The notes under the pieces are model-generated. The model made no database searches. It saw only the letters and a program-made list of their open reading frames with translations, and had not been told where the DNA came from. Both the position numbers and the translations under genes were made by a program. This document shows positions 10,403 through 21,235 of a DNA stretch of 64,000 nt, piece after piece. This DNA is from Saposhnikovia divaricata (lineage: Eukaryota; Streptophyta; Magnoliopsida; Apiales; Apiaceae), in contig CM071594.1 of assembly GCA_036435485.1 (NCBI GenBank), positions 97,243,001 through 97,307,000 on the forward strand, read 5' to 3'. Position 1 is the stretch's first letter, and every line of letters starts with the position of its first letter.

Positions 10403-10680
10403 AATGTGGGCTTTGATAAGCTCGATGATCGCTATTTTTGTTCGGTCAAAATCTTCAAACGAGGCCTCTGTTTCCTGTTATGATATTCAGTCAAATGTTC
10501 CTGTATGAATTCTAATCAACTGCTAGTCCAGTTGCTATACATATAACATTCTGATGGATGCATATCGCAATAAAAGAAAAATTAGACATAACTATTAATC
10601 TTCTCAGAGAAATTGCAAACATTCAGCATTTTGTTATATGGACATGTCAGCCAGGCAAATGCATGAATTACTTTCTTTTT
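10403..10680 (+). pseudogene. Decayed second PPR gene, fused fragments
   Basis: Just past the PPR stop codon, 10403-10495 resembles the first repeat region of the PPR gene at 8742-8835: compare GGCTTTGATAAGCTCGATGA with GGTTTCGATAATCTCGACGA. It carries a stop and frame changes. Further on, 10536-10575 resembles a PPR helix (NILMDAY). The remainder, with CTTCTCAGAGAAATTGCAAAC, is shared with 14151-14180. This is a fossil tandem copy collapsed by deletions. Confidence 0.65.
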
Positions 10681-12337
10681 TTTTGAATAAGATGTAAGAG
10701 TAAGGCAACATATTGAATACTGCGACATTCACTACCCTGTTAGATTTTTCTGTTAGATTGTTTCTGCAAGAACTAATGTTTTCATAAAGCACTGTCTTGA
10801 TTTCACTTGATGCATTTTAATGCCCTTGCAATATCCTTAGTTTCTAATTGTATTTCTTATGTTTCCTAATCTGTATATGTATTCAATAAAAGACTTATAT
10901 TGAACTAGTGTACTTACAGAAAACATGGTTAATTGTGGCTTTTAAGAAGATGCATTCACGAGTTCCATGTTATTACACCTTTTGATGAGTACACATGCTT
11001 CATTATACTTCTTAAATTGAATATATATACAAATGCGATCATTAGAAGCTCCAGATCCCTTGCTATGCAGCAGTGTCCTTGCATTTAACAAGGCAATCAT
11101 ATGTCGGTAACTCTATACATCCCGAAACTGGTTGTTCAGCTCATAACTTCTAATGGTATGCTTTTGGAAGATCTTGGTATTCTGAGCTTCACATTTATTT
11201 TTCTTTTTTATTAGTTGCTTGTTTAGCATCGACAATCAAATTGTTTCTTGGACTTTGCAAAAACTGAATTTGAAAGAAAACAGGGTGGAACAAGAACTGG
11301 TCTATTATGTATATTCGATATAATCATGAAAAATGAATATAAATAAGCAATGTGAATGTACTGTACCCTACCGAATTGTTTATAGGATTATGTTGAAAAC
11401 TTAAGTAGTTTTATGTAGAATTTACCACAAAGATTTTGGTAGAATTTTGGAATCCATTATCAAGAAATTTCGGCCAATACCAAGATTTATTATTTGTGTT
11501 AGATGATAAACTATCATATTCTTTCATTACATGGGAAGCCTGCCTAGCACAATTTATAAATACAGTACTTGAGTTTGATAATGTGAGGATTTAAGAACAA
11601 TTAATTTGGCGACAAAACACAAAATTACAGGGGAATTAAGAATTAAAGGACTAATGTTAATAGCTATGAAAGCATTTGACGTTGTAATTTAGTTACCGGT
11701 CAGAAGAGACTTGAATCTGTCAGTGAAGAAAAGGCTTAGTAAAATAGTTGAAAGAATTAAAGATAGTAAATGTGAAAACAGGAATGACAAACTAAAGAAA
11801 TATAAATTTTGTTGATTTATTCATATCTCAGTTACCATTCTTCAATTTTTTTTCTCTTTTATTTTGTCAGATTCAATATTATTTTTAAATCTATTTAAAA
11901 AAATCTTTTATCTTAAATCATTGATTTCCTGGAGTTCCATGAACTGAACCCACTGTCACTTGGTATCTCTGTCTAAAGCTACTTAAAAAGAGCCTACAGG
12001 CTTTATGCTGCTTGCAACTTGCTACCCTTGGCTTACAAAATACATTAATGTGCATGTTTTCATCTTTTTAATATTATGAGGACTGCTATAAAGTTTGTGG
12101 TTCTACTTGGCTTTTAATCACAAAAGCTTATGGTTCTCTCAATAGGTGCCTTGTCTTGCAAAGATTCTAAGAAAAATGGGAGCTGGAGCGTATTCAACTT
12201 GAAGAGAGGTTATGTTATATGTTTTAAACATGTGATATCTTCTTGAATATTAACAGTGTACCTCCTTCGCTGAGAAGTCATCACTTTATTTTGCTGATAT
12301 GCGAAGACTTCCAAGAATTGCGAATCCAATTATGCAA

Positions 12338-12339
<2 letters not shown>
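10681..12339. other. No gene recognised
   Basis: AT-rich DNA with a T run near 10675. A possible exon-like piece near 12150-12207 (WELERIQLEER in one frame) precedes a GT and may be a decayed upstream exon of the helicase pseudogene, but I cannot support it. Confidence 0.45.
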
Positions 12340-12370
<31 letters not shown>

Positions 12371-12393
12371 CATTATTATTATTATTATTATTA

Positions 12394-12478
<85 letters not shown>
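12340..12478. repeat. (ATT)n microsatellite
   Basis: About 140 bp of nearly uninterrupted ATT/TTA trinucleotide repeat with a few interruptions around 12370 and 12392. Confidence 0.95.
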
Positions 12479-12609
12479 GTTTTCTACGGTTGCCTCTTCC
12501 TAGCGTACGACTATTAGTTCTGAATATATCTATAAGAATCATCTTTTCCTTGTCGTAAAACTTTTCGTGTTTCCAACATTTAATATATGTCATTTCTGGT
12601 TGTTCTCAG

Positions 12610-13803
12610 GTATTCATGATGAAAATGATCGTTTATACACCCCTAAAATCGTCCGAATTGGTCTGAATGTCCATCACTCTGTTATACCCGTATCTATGGA
12701 TCTTCTTGTAAGTTCCTGACAATACAAACACATTGTTAGCCTTGCTGAAAATTTGTCCACTTTTGGTTAGACATGCTCAATTGTGTCGGTTACTTGCCAC
12801 TTTTAGGTGGAACAAAAACTTGCTGGCGTGGATTTTTAGACTGGTGAAAATCAGAAGCATGGAAGTGCGGGAAGGGATAAAAATGCCCTCCGCGATTCAA
12901 TTTTGGAAGCAGCAATTGTATGCTGTTCCAGTCTTTTTTTTAAATAATTAAATTTTTTGGCTTTTCTGATTCCTGAACTTGTTGCAGGTATTCTCCACAC
13001 TCAGTTTCAGTGGTTCTTCTCTTTTCAGTAAACCAAATTGTACTTCTGATGTTGTAATAATAGATGAAGCTGCTCAAGGGGTAGGTTTGCTTGATCTCCG
13101 TTGTCTTTTGCTTGATCTCTGTTGTCTCAGAATATGAATTTATGATTCTAAGCAGTTATATATCCAAAGTGGTTACTATCCAGTTGAAAACTATTACAGT
13201 ATCATGCCTGTTTTATTCTGCTTGAAAACATGTAAGTTATTAATTATGATATAAAGTTGATTAACATTTAACATGTACTTTGATTTTTGACCAGCAAGTA
13301 GAATGAATAATTTTGCAAGCCTGCAAGGATAAAGCATACACGTCTATTTGTATATAAAAGGTTTATTATTATGCCGAACTGGTTATACTTGTATCAATTC
13401 GCCAACCACTAACTCTCTCTCTATAAAAGGTTTATTATTATGCCAAACTGGTTATACTTGTAATCAATTCGCCAACCACTATATTTTACCACTTTAGTTT
13501 TGATTTTACTTTATCTGACATATCATTTTTCAATCTGTTTAGGTTGGTGATCCTCTTCAGCTTCCAGCCACTGTGATTTCTCCTGTTGCTGAGAAGTATA
13601 AGTAAGGAATGCATATTTGTTGAGAGTAGGGTAGAAATTAGTTTATGGCATTGACGGCTTATAATCTTCATCTTATGCCACCATGTTTCATATGTTTTGC
13701 ACTACCAATACGTAATAGGTACGGGATGAGCTTGTTTAAGAGATTTCATGAAGCTGGGTATCCAGTACATATGTTAAAGACCCACTATCGCATGCACCAA
13801 AAG
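12610..13803 (+). pseudogene. SEN1/MAGATAMA3-like helicase pseudogene, central exons
   Basis: Five exon-like blocks with AG/GT borders encode pieces of a superfamily-1 RNA/DNA helicase of the SEN1 type, a nuclear enzyme that resolves RNA-DNA hybrids. 12610-12707: PKIVRIGLNVHHSV. 12807-12917: VEQKLAGVDF then TAG at 12837-12839. 12988-13080: FSTLSFSGS and the DEAA Walker B box. 13543-13601: motif III, VGDPLQLPATV. 13719-13803: SLFKRFHEAGYPV and HYRM. The N-terminal half with Walker A is absent, the block expected between DEAAQ and VGDP is missing, and one exon carries a stop, so it is not functional. Confidence 0.85.
13353..13480 (+). repeat. 69-bp tandem duplication in a helicase intron
   Basis: The phrase TATAAAAGGTTTATTATTAT, followed by the ACTGGTTATACTTG segment and CGCCAACCACTA, occurs at 13353 and again at 13422. 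The copy at 16401 has only one unit. Confidence 0.8.
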
Positions 13804-13964
13804 GTATGTTGATGTGCTTTCGCACAAATTACCAGTAAGACCTTGAATCTTTATATTTCTGGTTGACTTGTCAGTTCTCAGTACTGCAACAGATGGCTTC
13901 CCCTGTACTGTCTATGGTACCAAATCTGAATATGTTTATTATACACCAAAGGGCAGCCGATATT

Positions 13965-14235
13965 TTATATCACCAAATGTTATAACCTATAACAGTTTAA
14001 TCCAAGGTCTCTGCCACTTGGATCGTTGGAAAGATGCCATTCGACTGCTTGGAGAGATGAATACTAGAAGTACATTGAAGCAAGTGTACTCAAATGTTCC
14101 TGTATGAATTTTATCAACTGCTAGCCCAGTTGCTGAAAGTAGACATGACTATTGATCTTCTCAGAGAAATTGCAAACGTTCAGCTTTTTGTTACATGGAC
14201 TATGTCAGCCGTGCAAATACATGAAGTACTTATTT
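13965..14235 (+). pseudogene. PPR gene fragment inside the helicase pseudogene
   Basis: SPNVITYNSLIQGLCHLDRW and the following GEMNTR match repeat 6 of the PPR gene (9339-9439), about 90% by eye. After a junction the sequence continues with the same CAAATGTTCCTGTATGAATT and CTTCTCAGAGAAATTGC segments found at 10494-10620. So a deleted PPR copy, not a random exon, landed here. It begins where the helicase duplication loses similarity to its second copy. Confidence 0.8.
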
Positions 14236-14448
14236 TTACCCATGTTGTACTAACATTTGAATTTTGAACCCATGGCTCCTTTTCATTCCTCTGGCTTCTT
14301 CTTTATTTATATTTCCTTGTTTGACCACTTTATTGAGTTCGAAGTCATTAGCATTTAGCCATAAATTATTATGTTAGCTTAGAGAAAAGATATGCTGATT
14401 ATATAAAGAAATAATGACATATCTACCACAAAATTGAGCACAAGTTAT

Positions 14449-14735
14449 AAGAATATCACAAAGCGCTGATGGTGGCCATAAATACCAGCCTATTACGCAT
14501 TTGAGAGAGGGGTAATAGATTTTATACATATTACGCATTTTCCATATGGGTAATTGGCCCCGCCAGGAAACCTATTACGCATTTGGAGAATGGGTAACCC
14601 TATTACCCATTCTCCAAATGCGTAATAGGGGAAAAAGTTTATGCTTGTTACTCCAATATCAAATGCGTAATAGGATTACCCTTATATGAAATGCGTAATA
14701 GGCTGATATTTATGGCCACCATCAACGCTTTGTGG
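14449..14735. mobile_element. Fold-back MITE with nested palindromes
   Basis: Left AAGAATATCACAAAGCG... and right ...CGCTTTGTGGTATTCTT are inverted repeats that run about 50 bp through GGTGGCCATAAATA. Inside, CCTATTACGCATTT and its complement occur repeatedly, and a second hairpin lies around 14571-14629. About 285 bp and non-coding. I could not fix the target duplication, so the superfamily is open. Confidence 0.75.
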
Positions 14736-16398
14736 TATTCTTGTCATATGGTATATGTTTTTGTGGTATTATTGGCCAAAACCCTTATATAAATGAAAGA
14801 GTCAGCTTGGCCTATGCATGCCGAAAAAACCTCCGTAAACATTTGTTAGTATGTCGTAATCTTAAAAACTTGTGCCCTAGAGCCCTCCCGCAAAACAGTA
14901 TTCTAGAAACTCTAAAGGTCTAAATTTGTAAGCTTCTTGACATTATTTTGACGTTGTTCTCCGTCTACATAATATTACATATACATGATTAGAAGTTTGA
15001 TTCTTGATTAAAATGATTAGAAGTGTGGTACTGTCATTGATTCTTGTTAGTATAGGTTTAACATGTTATAATTTACCAGTTATCCTTTTTTGGTCGTCCC
15101 CTGCTAATTGGTGTTGTGCTGGCAACCTATTTACATTTTTAACGCATAGATTTTATTGATTCTCGGTGTTTGACTCACTGTACAACAGGATCACTATAAT
15201 TGAAATCACCAGGTTAACCTCCCCCTTTCTCTCTGGCTTTATGTATATGTAAATCAAGTTTTATCAAATGATTATCCTTGTCAATCACCTATTTTTATCA
15301 TGCACTGTTCCACATTGGCTATGGCATCCAAATCCAAATTTTTATCATGCACTGTTAAATGATTGCACGCACATGATTGGCTATGGCTGATTATGTAATA
15401 TGCCTTATTGTTCCACATTGCACTGAGAATAATATAATTTAGGAATAATTCAGCGAAATAAGATTGTGTTTCATGAGACAATGCATTATATGTTTGTTTT
15501 AACAATTTGATTGGCACACTTTGTCACTTGTACGAGACGCATGCTTTTACAAATTCTATTAAGGTGTTAGCACACATTAGGCAACTGTAAGTCTTCGCTT
15601 GGGAAGAAATAAAAGTATTGACGTTCAGCCCTACCCAGTTGTAATTTGGAAAGGGGGCACACTTTGATTTGTGTGATTATTCTTTGTAGGCTTATTAGAG
15701 CAACGGGGCTTTGGAAGTAGTAATTTATGCCATTTGAAATGGCCCCGTTTTAACCAGTATTGCAAATCAACATAAATTTGTTTGCGTGAGGGCCAATTCA
15801 AATTTTCAGTGGTGTCATTTTATTAATGTTGTACCTCCTTCTATCGGCTTTTTGTGCCCGGGTCTAATTAGAACTTGAACTGTGCTTTATTTGTTGCTTC
15901 TGCAGTTTTATCAAAAGCTTATATAAGCCACTGTAACTTCTTTACTTGAAAAAAAAACTGTTGATTTGCTAAAGAAGGTGTTACTGTGTTTTATGTCCAA
16001 GAAATTGGAGAACTTCGCGATGCATTAAGAACGTGGCATGGGGTACACGTCTACAAATTCCCAACTTACAACATGTTCTGTTTTTCAGACCTGTATGCAT
16101 ATTTTCTGTATTATTTGTGTGTCTAACCTTATTTACTCGCATCATATTGTAAAGTTCATTTATCCTATATTCAGCTTCAATTATTTAATCCCCTAGCACT
16201 CTGCATCTTACGTGATTTTTTTGATCTTATTCGTAATGCAGGTGCTTTTAAATTAAAGAAAACTTTAAACACATTCCATACTCCACATGATTATTTCTGG
16301 TAGGCTGTCTGGAAAGATTTGATACTACCTTATTCCTTCTAACGTAGTGTAGTAAACAGTAAACAATTCTTCGTAATCTTTTTGCCACTAGGGAGTTG
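14736..16398. other. No gene recognised; decayed intronic DNA
   Basis: Lies between two halves of the helicase pseudogene. It contains short local duplications (TTTTTATCATGCACTGTT at 15292 and 15337) but no exon I can support. Confidence 0.45.
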
Positions 16399-16935
16399 GA
16401 ATAAAAGGTTTATAATTGTGCCAAACTGGTTGTATCAATTTGCCAACCACTAAATTTTACCACTTTAGTTTTGATTTTACTTTCTCTGACATCTTTTTCA
16501 GTATGTTTAGGTTGGTTGTCCTCTTCAGCTTCCAGCCACTGATTTCCACTGATTTCTCCTGTTGCTGAGTAAATAAGGAATGCATATTTATTGGGAGTAT
16601 TGTACAAATCAGTTTATGGCAATGATGGCATCTCATCTTGATCTTATGCCACCACCTTACATAAATTTTGCTCTAACACTGTGTAATAGGTACCGGATGA
16701 GCTTGTTTAATTAAGAGATTTTAAGATGCTGGGTATCTAGTACAGATTTTAAAAACCCAATATCGCATGCCCCCAGAGGATTTTGAAGTGCCTTCGCACA
16801 AATTACCATGAAGACTTTTGTATCTTTACATTTCTGATTGACTTGTCAGTTGTCTCGGTGCTGCAACAGATGGTTGCCTCTGTGTATACTGCCAATTTTG
16901 GAAATGTCACCAAGGGCCAGATGAAAATCATATCA
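16399..16935 (+). pseudogene. Tandem duplicate of helicase exons
   Basis: This segment repeats 13420-13964 with introns, including the motif III exon (GTTGGTTGTCCTCTTCAGCT at 16511) and the SLFKRF exon at about 16689. It is more damaged: a 9-10-bp internal duplication in motif III (GATTTCCACT), a TAA soon after, an in-frame TTAATTAA insertion in SLFKRF, and a destroyed donor (GTATGT became GATTTT). It is the older or less constrained copy of a direct duplication about 2.98 kb apart. Confidence 0.8.
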
Positions 16936-16988
16936 TCTGTATAATATTACTGTACAAGTATGGAATTTACAAGTCTATTTACTTATAG

Positions 16989-17736
16989 ATAAGAAGCTTT
17001 CCTTCTAAAGAATTCTACAAGGAGGTCTTGGAGGATGGTCCTGCTGTTGAAGTGAAACTACACGTGCATGGCACGGATACAGCTTCCTTGGTGCTTTCTG
17101 TTTTTCCGATTTACACGAGGGAAAAGAGTCCCAGCCTTTAAACAGTGGATCTTGGGAAAATGTTGACGAGGCTGAGATTGTTGTCCTTATGTATCACAAG
17201 TTATTAGCTAGATTTGCAGAGCTTAAGTCGAGCTCTCAAATTGCTATAATATCTTCCTATAGATCTGATTTAAGCCTCTTCCGTGATAAGTTTAAGGATA
17301 CTTTTAGTGAAGATTCAAAGAAATTTGTAGAGAGTAACACTGTAGATGGATTCCAGGTATAAATCAGAACATTTTCATTCTGCCTTTATGTTATTAAACA
17401 ATTTTTCACTTTGTGGTTATTTGTTTTGTTAAAAACAAAATATTTTTCTTGGATTAGATATTTACAAGTTTATCGATTGAGATTAATATTGCTCGATTTG
17501 GATCGCCTTGGGATATCTTTAAATTAATGCTAACAGGGTGCATCTTGTATTACTTGTATCTCTCTTGCTCCATAACTTGTAACTCCTGTTAACGTAACCT
17601 CTTCCTAATGCAGGGAATTGAAAGAGATGTTGCTATATTTTCATGTGTTAGGGCAAGCAAAGATAAAGGCATTGGATATCTTGCTGATTCCCGGAGAATG
17701 AATGTTGGTATTGCTAAAGTAAGGTCTTCTGTTGGG
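16989..17736 (+). pseudogene. SEN1-like helicase pseudogene, 3' exons (motifs IV-VI)
   Basis: 16989-17356 encodes IRSFPSKEFYKEVLEDG, then shifts frame near 17080 before resuming as KESQP...ELKSSSQIAIIS and ending NTVDGFQ at a GT. 17614-17736 encodes IERDVAIFSCVRA and the motif VI region RMNVGIAKVRSSV, where the family has GITRAKSSV; the conserved Thr-Arg-Ala-Lys is replaced, so ATP hydrolysis would fail even without the frameshift. Confidence 0.82.
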
Positions 17737-17814
17737 GTAAGAAATTTCAAGTGTGTATTATCTTCTTAAGAACTTAGTTGTGTACTCATTTTTGCTTATA
17801 TATAAGCTGTGTCT

Positions 17815-18054
17815 TTGTTTATACATGTGGTGGGTTCCTTATCAACTTTGAGAAAAGACACGCACTGGAAGGATCTCATCGAGAGTGCAAAGAAGAGAAA
17901 TGCTCTTTGTAAGGTGATCAAATTTTTCTACAGTGACGTTGCTTTAACATTTGCATCTCCTTTCTCAACATTCGAAAACAAAATTGCGAAATCATCACTT
18001 AAACCACCAGATTCAACACTTACTGTTAACCCAAGTTTTTCTGCTGCATTTTAA
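17815..18054 (+). pseudogene. SEN1-like helicase pseudogene, C-terminal exon
   Basis: Encodes VVGSLSTLRKD, WKDLIESAKKRNALCKV, which corresponds to the end of the helicase core, then an open run to a stop at 18052-18054. An AG lies just before 17815. Confidence 0.65.
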
Positions 18055-18267
18055 AAGCTTAAATGAACAATGATTAGTTCCCCCTTTTTGGTTGGTCAAT
18101 TACAAAGCTAAAACAGAGAATGATATTTCCAAACTTTAAAGTTTATGTGGCTTAATTTGCACCTGGGCCAAGATATATAGATCTTAAGATTCTTGTTGCT
18201 GCCACCGATGCTCCTTATGTAAGTAAATAAAATTGTTTATTTATTCCTTTGTTCAGGTTTCAAAGCT

Positions 18268-18485
18268 CTAGTCTTATTTTTTCAGTGACTCGAACATTGC
18301 ATCCATGGAGATTAAGAAGGCTGTACCAGAAATACAAGAAGGCTACAAGAAGGCCCTGGGAATGATATTGGTGTCGATATGGCCATTGATGTTAATGTCG
18401 ATGACGGACATGGGGATAATCAAGATAGGGGAGGTGGAGATGCAGAAGGGTTCGATGGGGCCGGAGATGATAAAACCAGTAATGT
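18268..18485 (+). pseudogene. SEN1-like acidic tail remnant
   Basis: After an AG near 18286, one frame reads SDSNIASMEIKKAVPEIQE. A shifted frame continues DIGVDMAIDVNVDDGHGDNQ, the acidic tail typical after the helicase core. The frame change marks it as decayed. Confidence 0.5.
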
Positions 18486-18727
18486 GTGTCAATGTGTGTC
18501 CTAATTCAATTTAAAGTTACAAGCTTTGTATCTAAGAACACTCGGTTACATCTAGACCTCGCAATTCGGATAACTGATTCGATTTCGGATCAACTTCACA
18601 TTACAATTAAAAGATTAGAAGTGGGAGTTGAATACAATTTTGATAACTTTTTAATCTACTTCTTAAACTTATGAGAACAGTTGTAAACAAGTGTGTCTAA
18701 AGTTAAATCAATGGTGATATATATATA

Positions 18728-19031
18728 GGGATCTAGAGAGAACCCCTTTAAAAAGAAAACTTAGAAAACTAAATTAAAATATAGCACATATGGTATGCAA
18801 ACTGATCGTTGGGAGATGGAGAAAAATGTGGTGAAATTAGATTTTAAAAAAATATCATCGATTAACGGGAAAAATCAAATTAAAAACGGAGGGGATTAGA
18901 TGGGATTGTGTGTGTGAGGGTGTATTTGATTAGTGTGTGGGTGCCCCTGGCGCGGCCATTGATTATAATACATCCAATGGTTAGGATTAGTACCTTAGTT
19001 TCCTTCAAAAAAAAGTTCTCTTTTGAGCCAC

Positions 19032-19035
<4 letters not shown>
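18728..19035. mobile_element. Small TIR element 1 of the (TA)n cluster
   Basis: Left end GGGATCTAGAGAGAACCCC and right end, reverse complemented, GGGTGTGGCTCAAAAGAGAAC form imperfect inverted termini of about 40 bp, each preceded by (TA)n. 308 bp and non-coding. Superfamily not certain. Confidence 0.6.

Positions 19036-19109
<74 letters not shown>
19036..19109. repeat. (TA)n microsatellite
   Basis: About 72 bp of pure AT dinucleotide separating two inverted-repeat elements, followed by a short (GA)n. Confidence 0.95.
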
Positions 19110-19124
<15 letters not shown>

Positions 19125-19466
19125 TTGCACTCCATAGCAAACACCTTATATAACAAACAATAAATAACACCTCATATCTAATATAATTTAAGAGTTCCGT
19201 CATAGCACCCAATACAAAAAGTTGTTATTTTTTTACCCTCTAGCAAACCAGCAAAATTTTTTTTTTTGAAAATTCACTGTTCATTGATGACGTCATCAGT
19301 GACGTCATCAATGAACAGTAATTTTCAATTTTTTTTGCAGACTTGATAGAGGGTAAAAAAATAACAACCTTTTGTATTGGGTGCCCCTGGCGGGGCCAAA
19401 GGATCTAATAGATCTAAGGTGCTTTTTGTTGTTTGTTATATAAGAGTGTTGTGTATGGAGCAAAGG

Positions 19467-19469
<3 letters not shown>
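19110..19469. mobile_element. Fold-back MITE with central TGACGTCA palindromes
   Basis: The whole segment is a long imperfect palindrome centred near 19294. Arms include TTGCACTCCATAGCAAACAC against GTGTTGTGTATGGAGCAAAG, AGCACCCAATACAAAAAG against its complement at 19371, and TTACCCTC. The centre is GATGACGTCATC repeated twice, flanked by inverted ACTGTTCATTG. Both sides are (TA)n. No coding capacity. Confidence 0.8.

Positions 19470-19530
<61 letters not shown>
19470..19530. repeat. (TA)n microsatellite
   Basis: About 60 bp of AT dinucleotide between the second and third elements of the cluster. Confidence 0.95.
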
Positions 19531-19532
<2 letters not shown>

Positions 19533-20722
19533 CAGATGATCAAATGAGACCACTTTTATAGTGAGAACTGAGAATTAATCTCGGCCCTCTTCTTTTTTAT
19601 TAACTTCTAATCTGGTCCGTTGATAATTATTAACATCAAAATAAAGAAAGATACACACAATATTAATATACGTATATTCTCTCATCTCTCACCTCTCTCA
19701 TATTTCTCATCTCTCTCACTTATCTGTTCTCCCTCTCTCATCTCTCATCTCTTTCTTCTTTAATCTCTCTATTCTTAATTCTCATCTATCACACACTTCG
19801 TTATAATTTGTTTATTTTCAATTTCGATTTACATCAATTTTGGAGGTGGTATCTCTTTCGATTTATATAAGTTTTTGTTCGACTCTTCTTTCACAAGTGT
19901 TTTCATAACGAATACAAATGATTTATTATGGATTAACAGTAATCAAGGTGCTTTTTCAATTTTTGTTTGTATATTGATATTTATGAAGAATCGATTTTTG
20001 TTCATTTGTTCCATATTCAATTGTAATCACTATGTCTCATTCTCATCCTTGCTCCACAATTTTATTTTTGATTGATAAGGCCTAAAGAAAAACACATATC
20101 ATGTATGAGTTGCTTCAGATTCATAATATCGCAGATCTCGTGATTTCCGTAAAGGAGGTGGTTATGGTGGTGGTATTGGTGTGTGGAAGGAGGTTATGGC
20201 GGAGATGGTAGCAATGATAATAGCAATTATGACGGAATCGGCGTTTTTTGGTGATTTGCTTTTATAAAAAATTGGTGATTTGTGTTGATATTCGGTGATT
20301 TGTGTTGAAATTAGGTGATTTGTGGTGAAATTTTGGTGATTAAACGTAATTTTAGTAATTTTGTGTATGGTGATGATAGTGACAATTAACGTGATGGTGA
20401 TTCTACATATAACAAGGATGGTGATGCTTTTAATTAATAGTAATTATATGTGGTGATTGTAATTATGGTAGTGGGGATGGATGGATGATTGGATGGTGGT
20501 GATGAATGAGTAAATAGTGATACGATGGAGCAGGTGATGGTGGTGATGGAGGAGGACGCGGAGCAATGATGGTGGTCGGAGGTGTTTTATAAAATTATAT
20601 ACGTATATGTTGGTCGGAGGTGTTTTGTAAAATTATATACGTATATGTAAATAATGTTAGATTATAGTAATTTAGTGATGGGGTCTCAATTTTCATTGTA
20701 AGGGGGATCTCATTAGAATAGC
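19531..20722. mobile_element. TIR element 3 of the (TA)n cluster, with possible captured sequence
   Basis: The left end GGCAGATGATCAAATGAGACC and the right end, reverse complemented, GCTATTCTAATGAGATCCCC, with a second block GAGAACTGAGAA against GAAAATTGAGAC, form imperfect termini next to (TA)n. 1.2 kb. Inside are GGTGATTTGTG phrases repeated four times, a 40-bp tandem duplication at about 20573-20650 (GGTCGGAGGTGTTTT twice), and a glycine-rich frame near 20135-20170 (SRDFRKGGGYGGG) that could come from an RNA-binding protein gene. No full gene. Confidence 0.6.
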
Positions 20723-20831
20723 TATATATATAGGAAACTGGTCAACAGCCACAGTTGGATATTTTAATATATCCAACCAACCCATCTTATACCATTAAAA
20801 CGTCCAGTCAACGGGCAGGATGAACAGTAGT

Positions 20832-20895
20832 TACGCTATATTATATAGCGTACTACGCTCTATTATAGAGCGTATACGCTATATAATATAGCGTA
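20832..20895. repeat. Left palindrome array, three 21-bp units
   Basis: Units at 20832-20852, 20854-20874 and 20875-20895. Each has 10-bp arms of the type TACGCTATAT (or TACGCTCTAT) around a single central base. The array starts 99 bp inside the element's left end. Confidence 0.92.
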
Positions 20896-21235
20896 ACAAA
20901 TATTCCCATTTTACCCTTATTCTGTTCCGCTCTATTATATATCTTAGCCGAGAACAACACCAATTTCAGCTCAAACAGCCCTTCATGTTTTGAAATATCA
21001 TTTCAAGAGTGTTCTTGAGTTTATACCCAATCTTAAATCATTTGGAGATATATTTTACACCATTACAAACTTAATCTACACCAATCTATACCTATTTCTA
21101 CTTTACCAATCTTAGTTTATTTGTCAAATCTTACCCAAATTTGAAGATTTTGAAGATTGAGCTTGGAGTACCATTCCCAAATTAAGATTTTTGAAGATTG
21201 AGCTTGGAATTCAAGGTTAGCTCTCTATTTAACCC

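Noticed and set aside
12243..12503. Open frame of long Ile and Leu runs
   Set aside because: Produced by the (ATT)n microsatellite.
14732..14923. A frame with ACRKNLRKHLLVCRNLKN resembling a zinc-binding spacing
   Set aside because: It starts inside the MITE end and has no recognisable family; spacing alone is not evidence.
18880..19212. Open frames full of Ile-Tyr repeats
   Set aside because: They are translations of (TA)n microsatellites.
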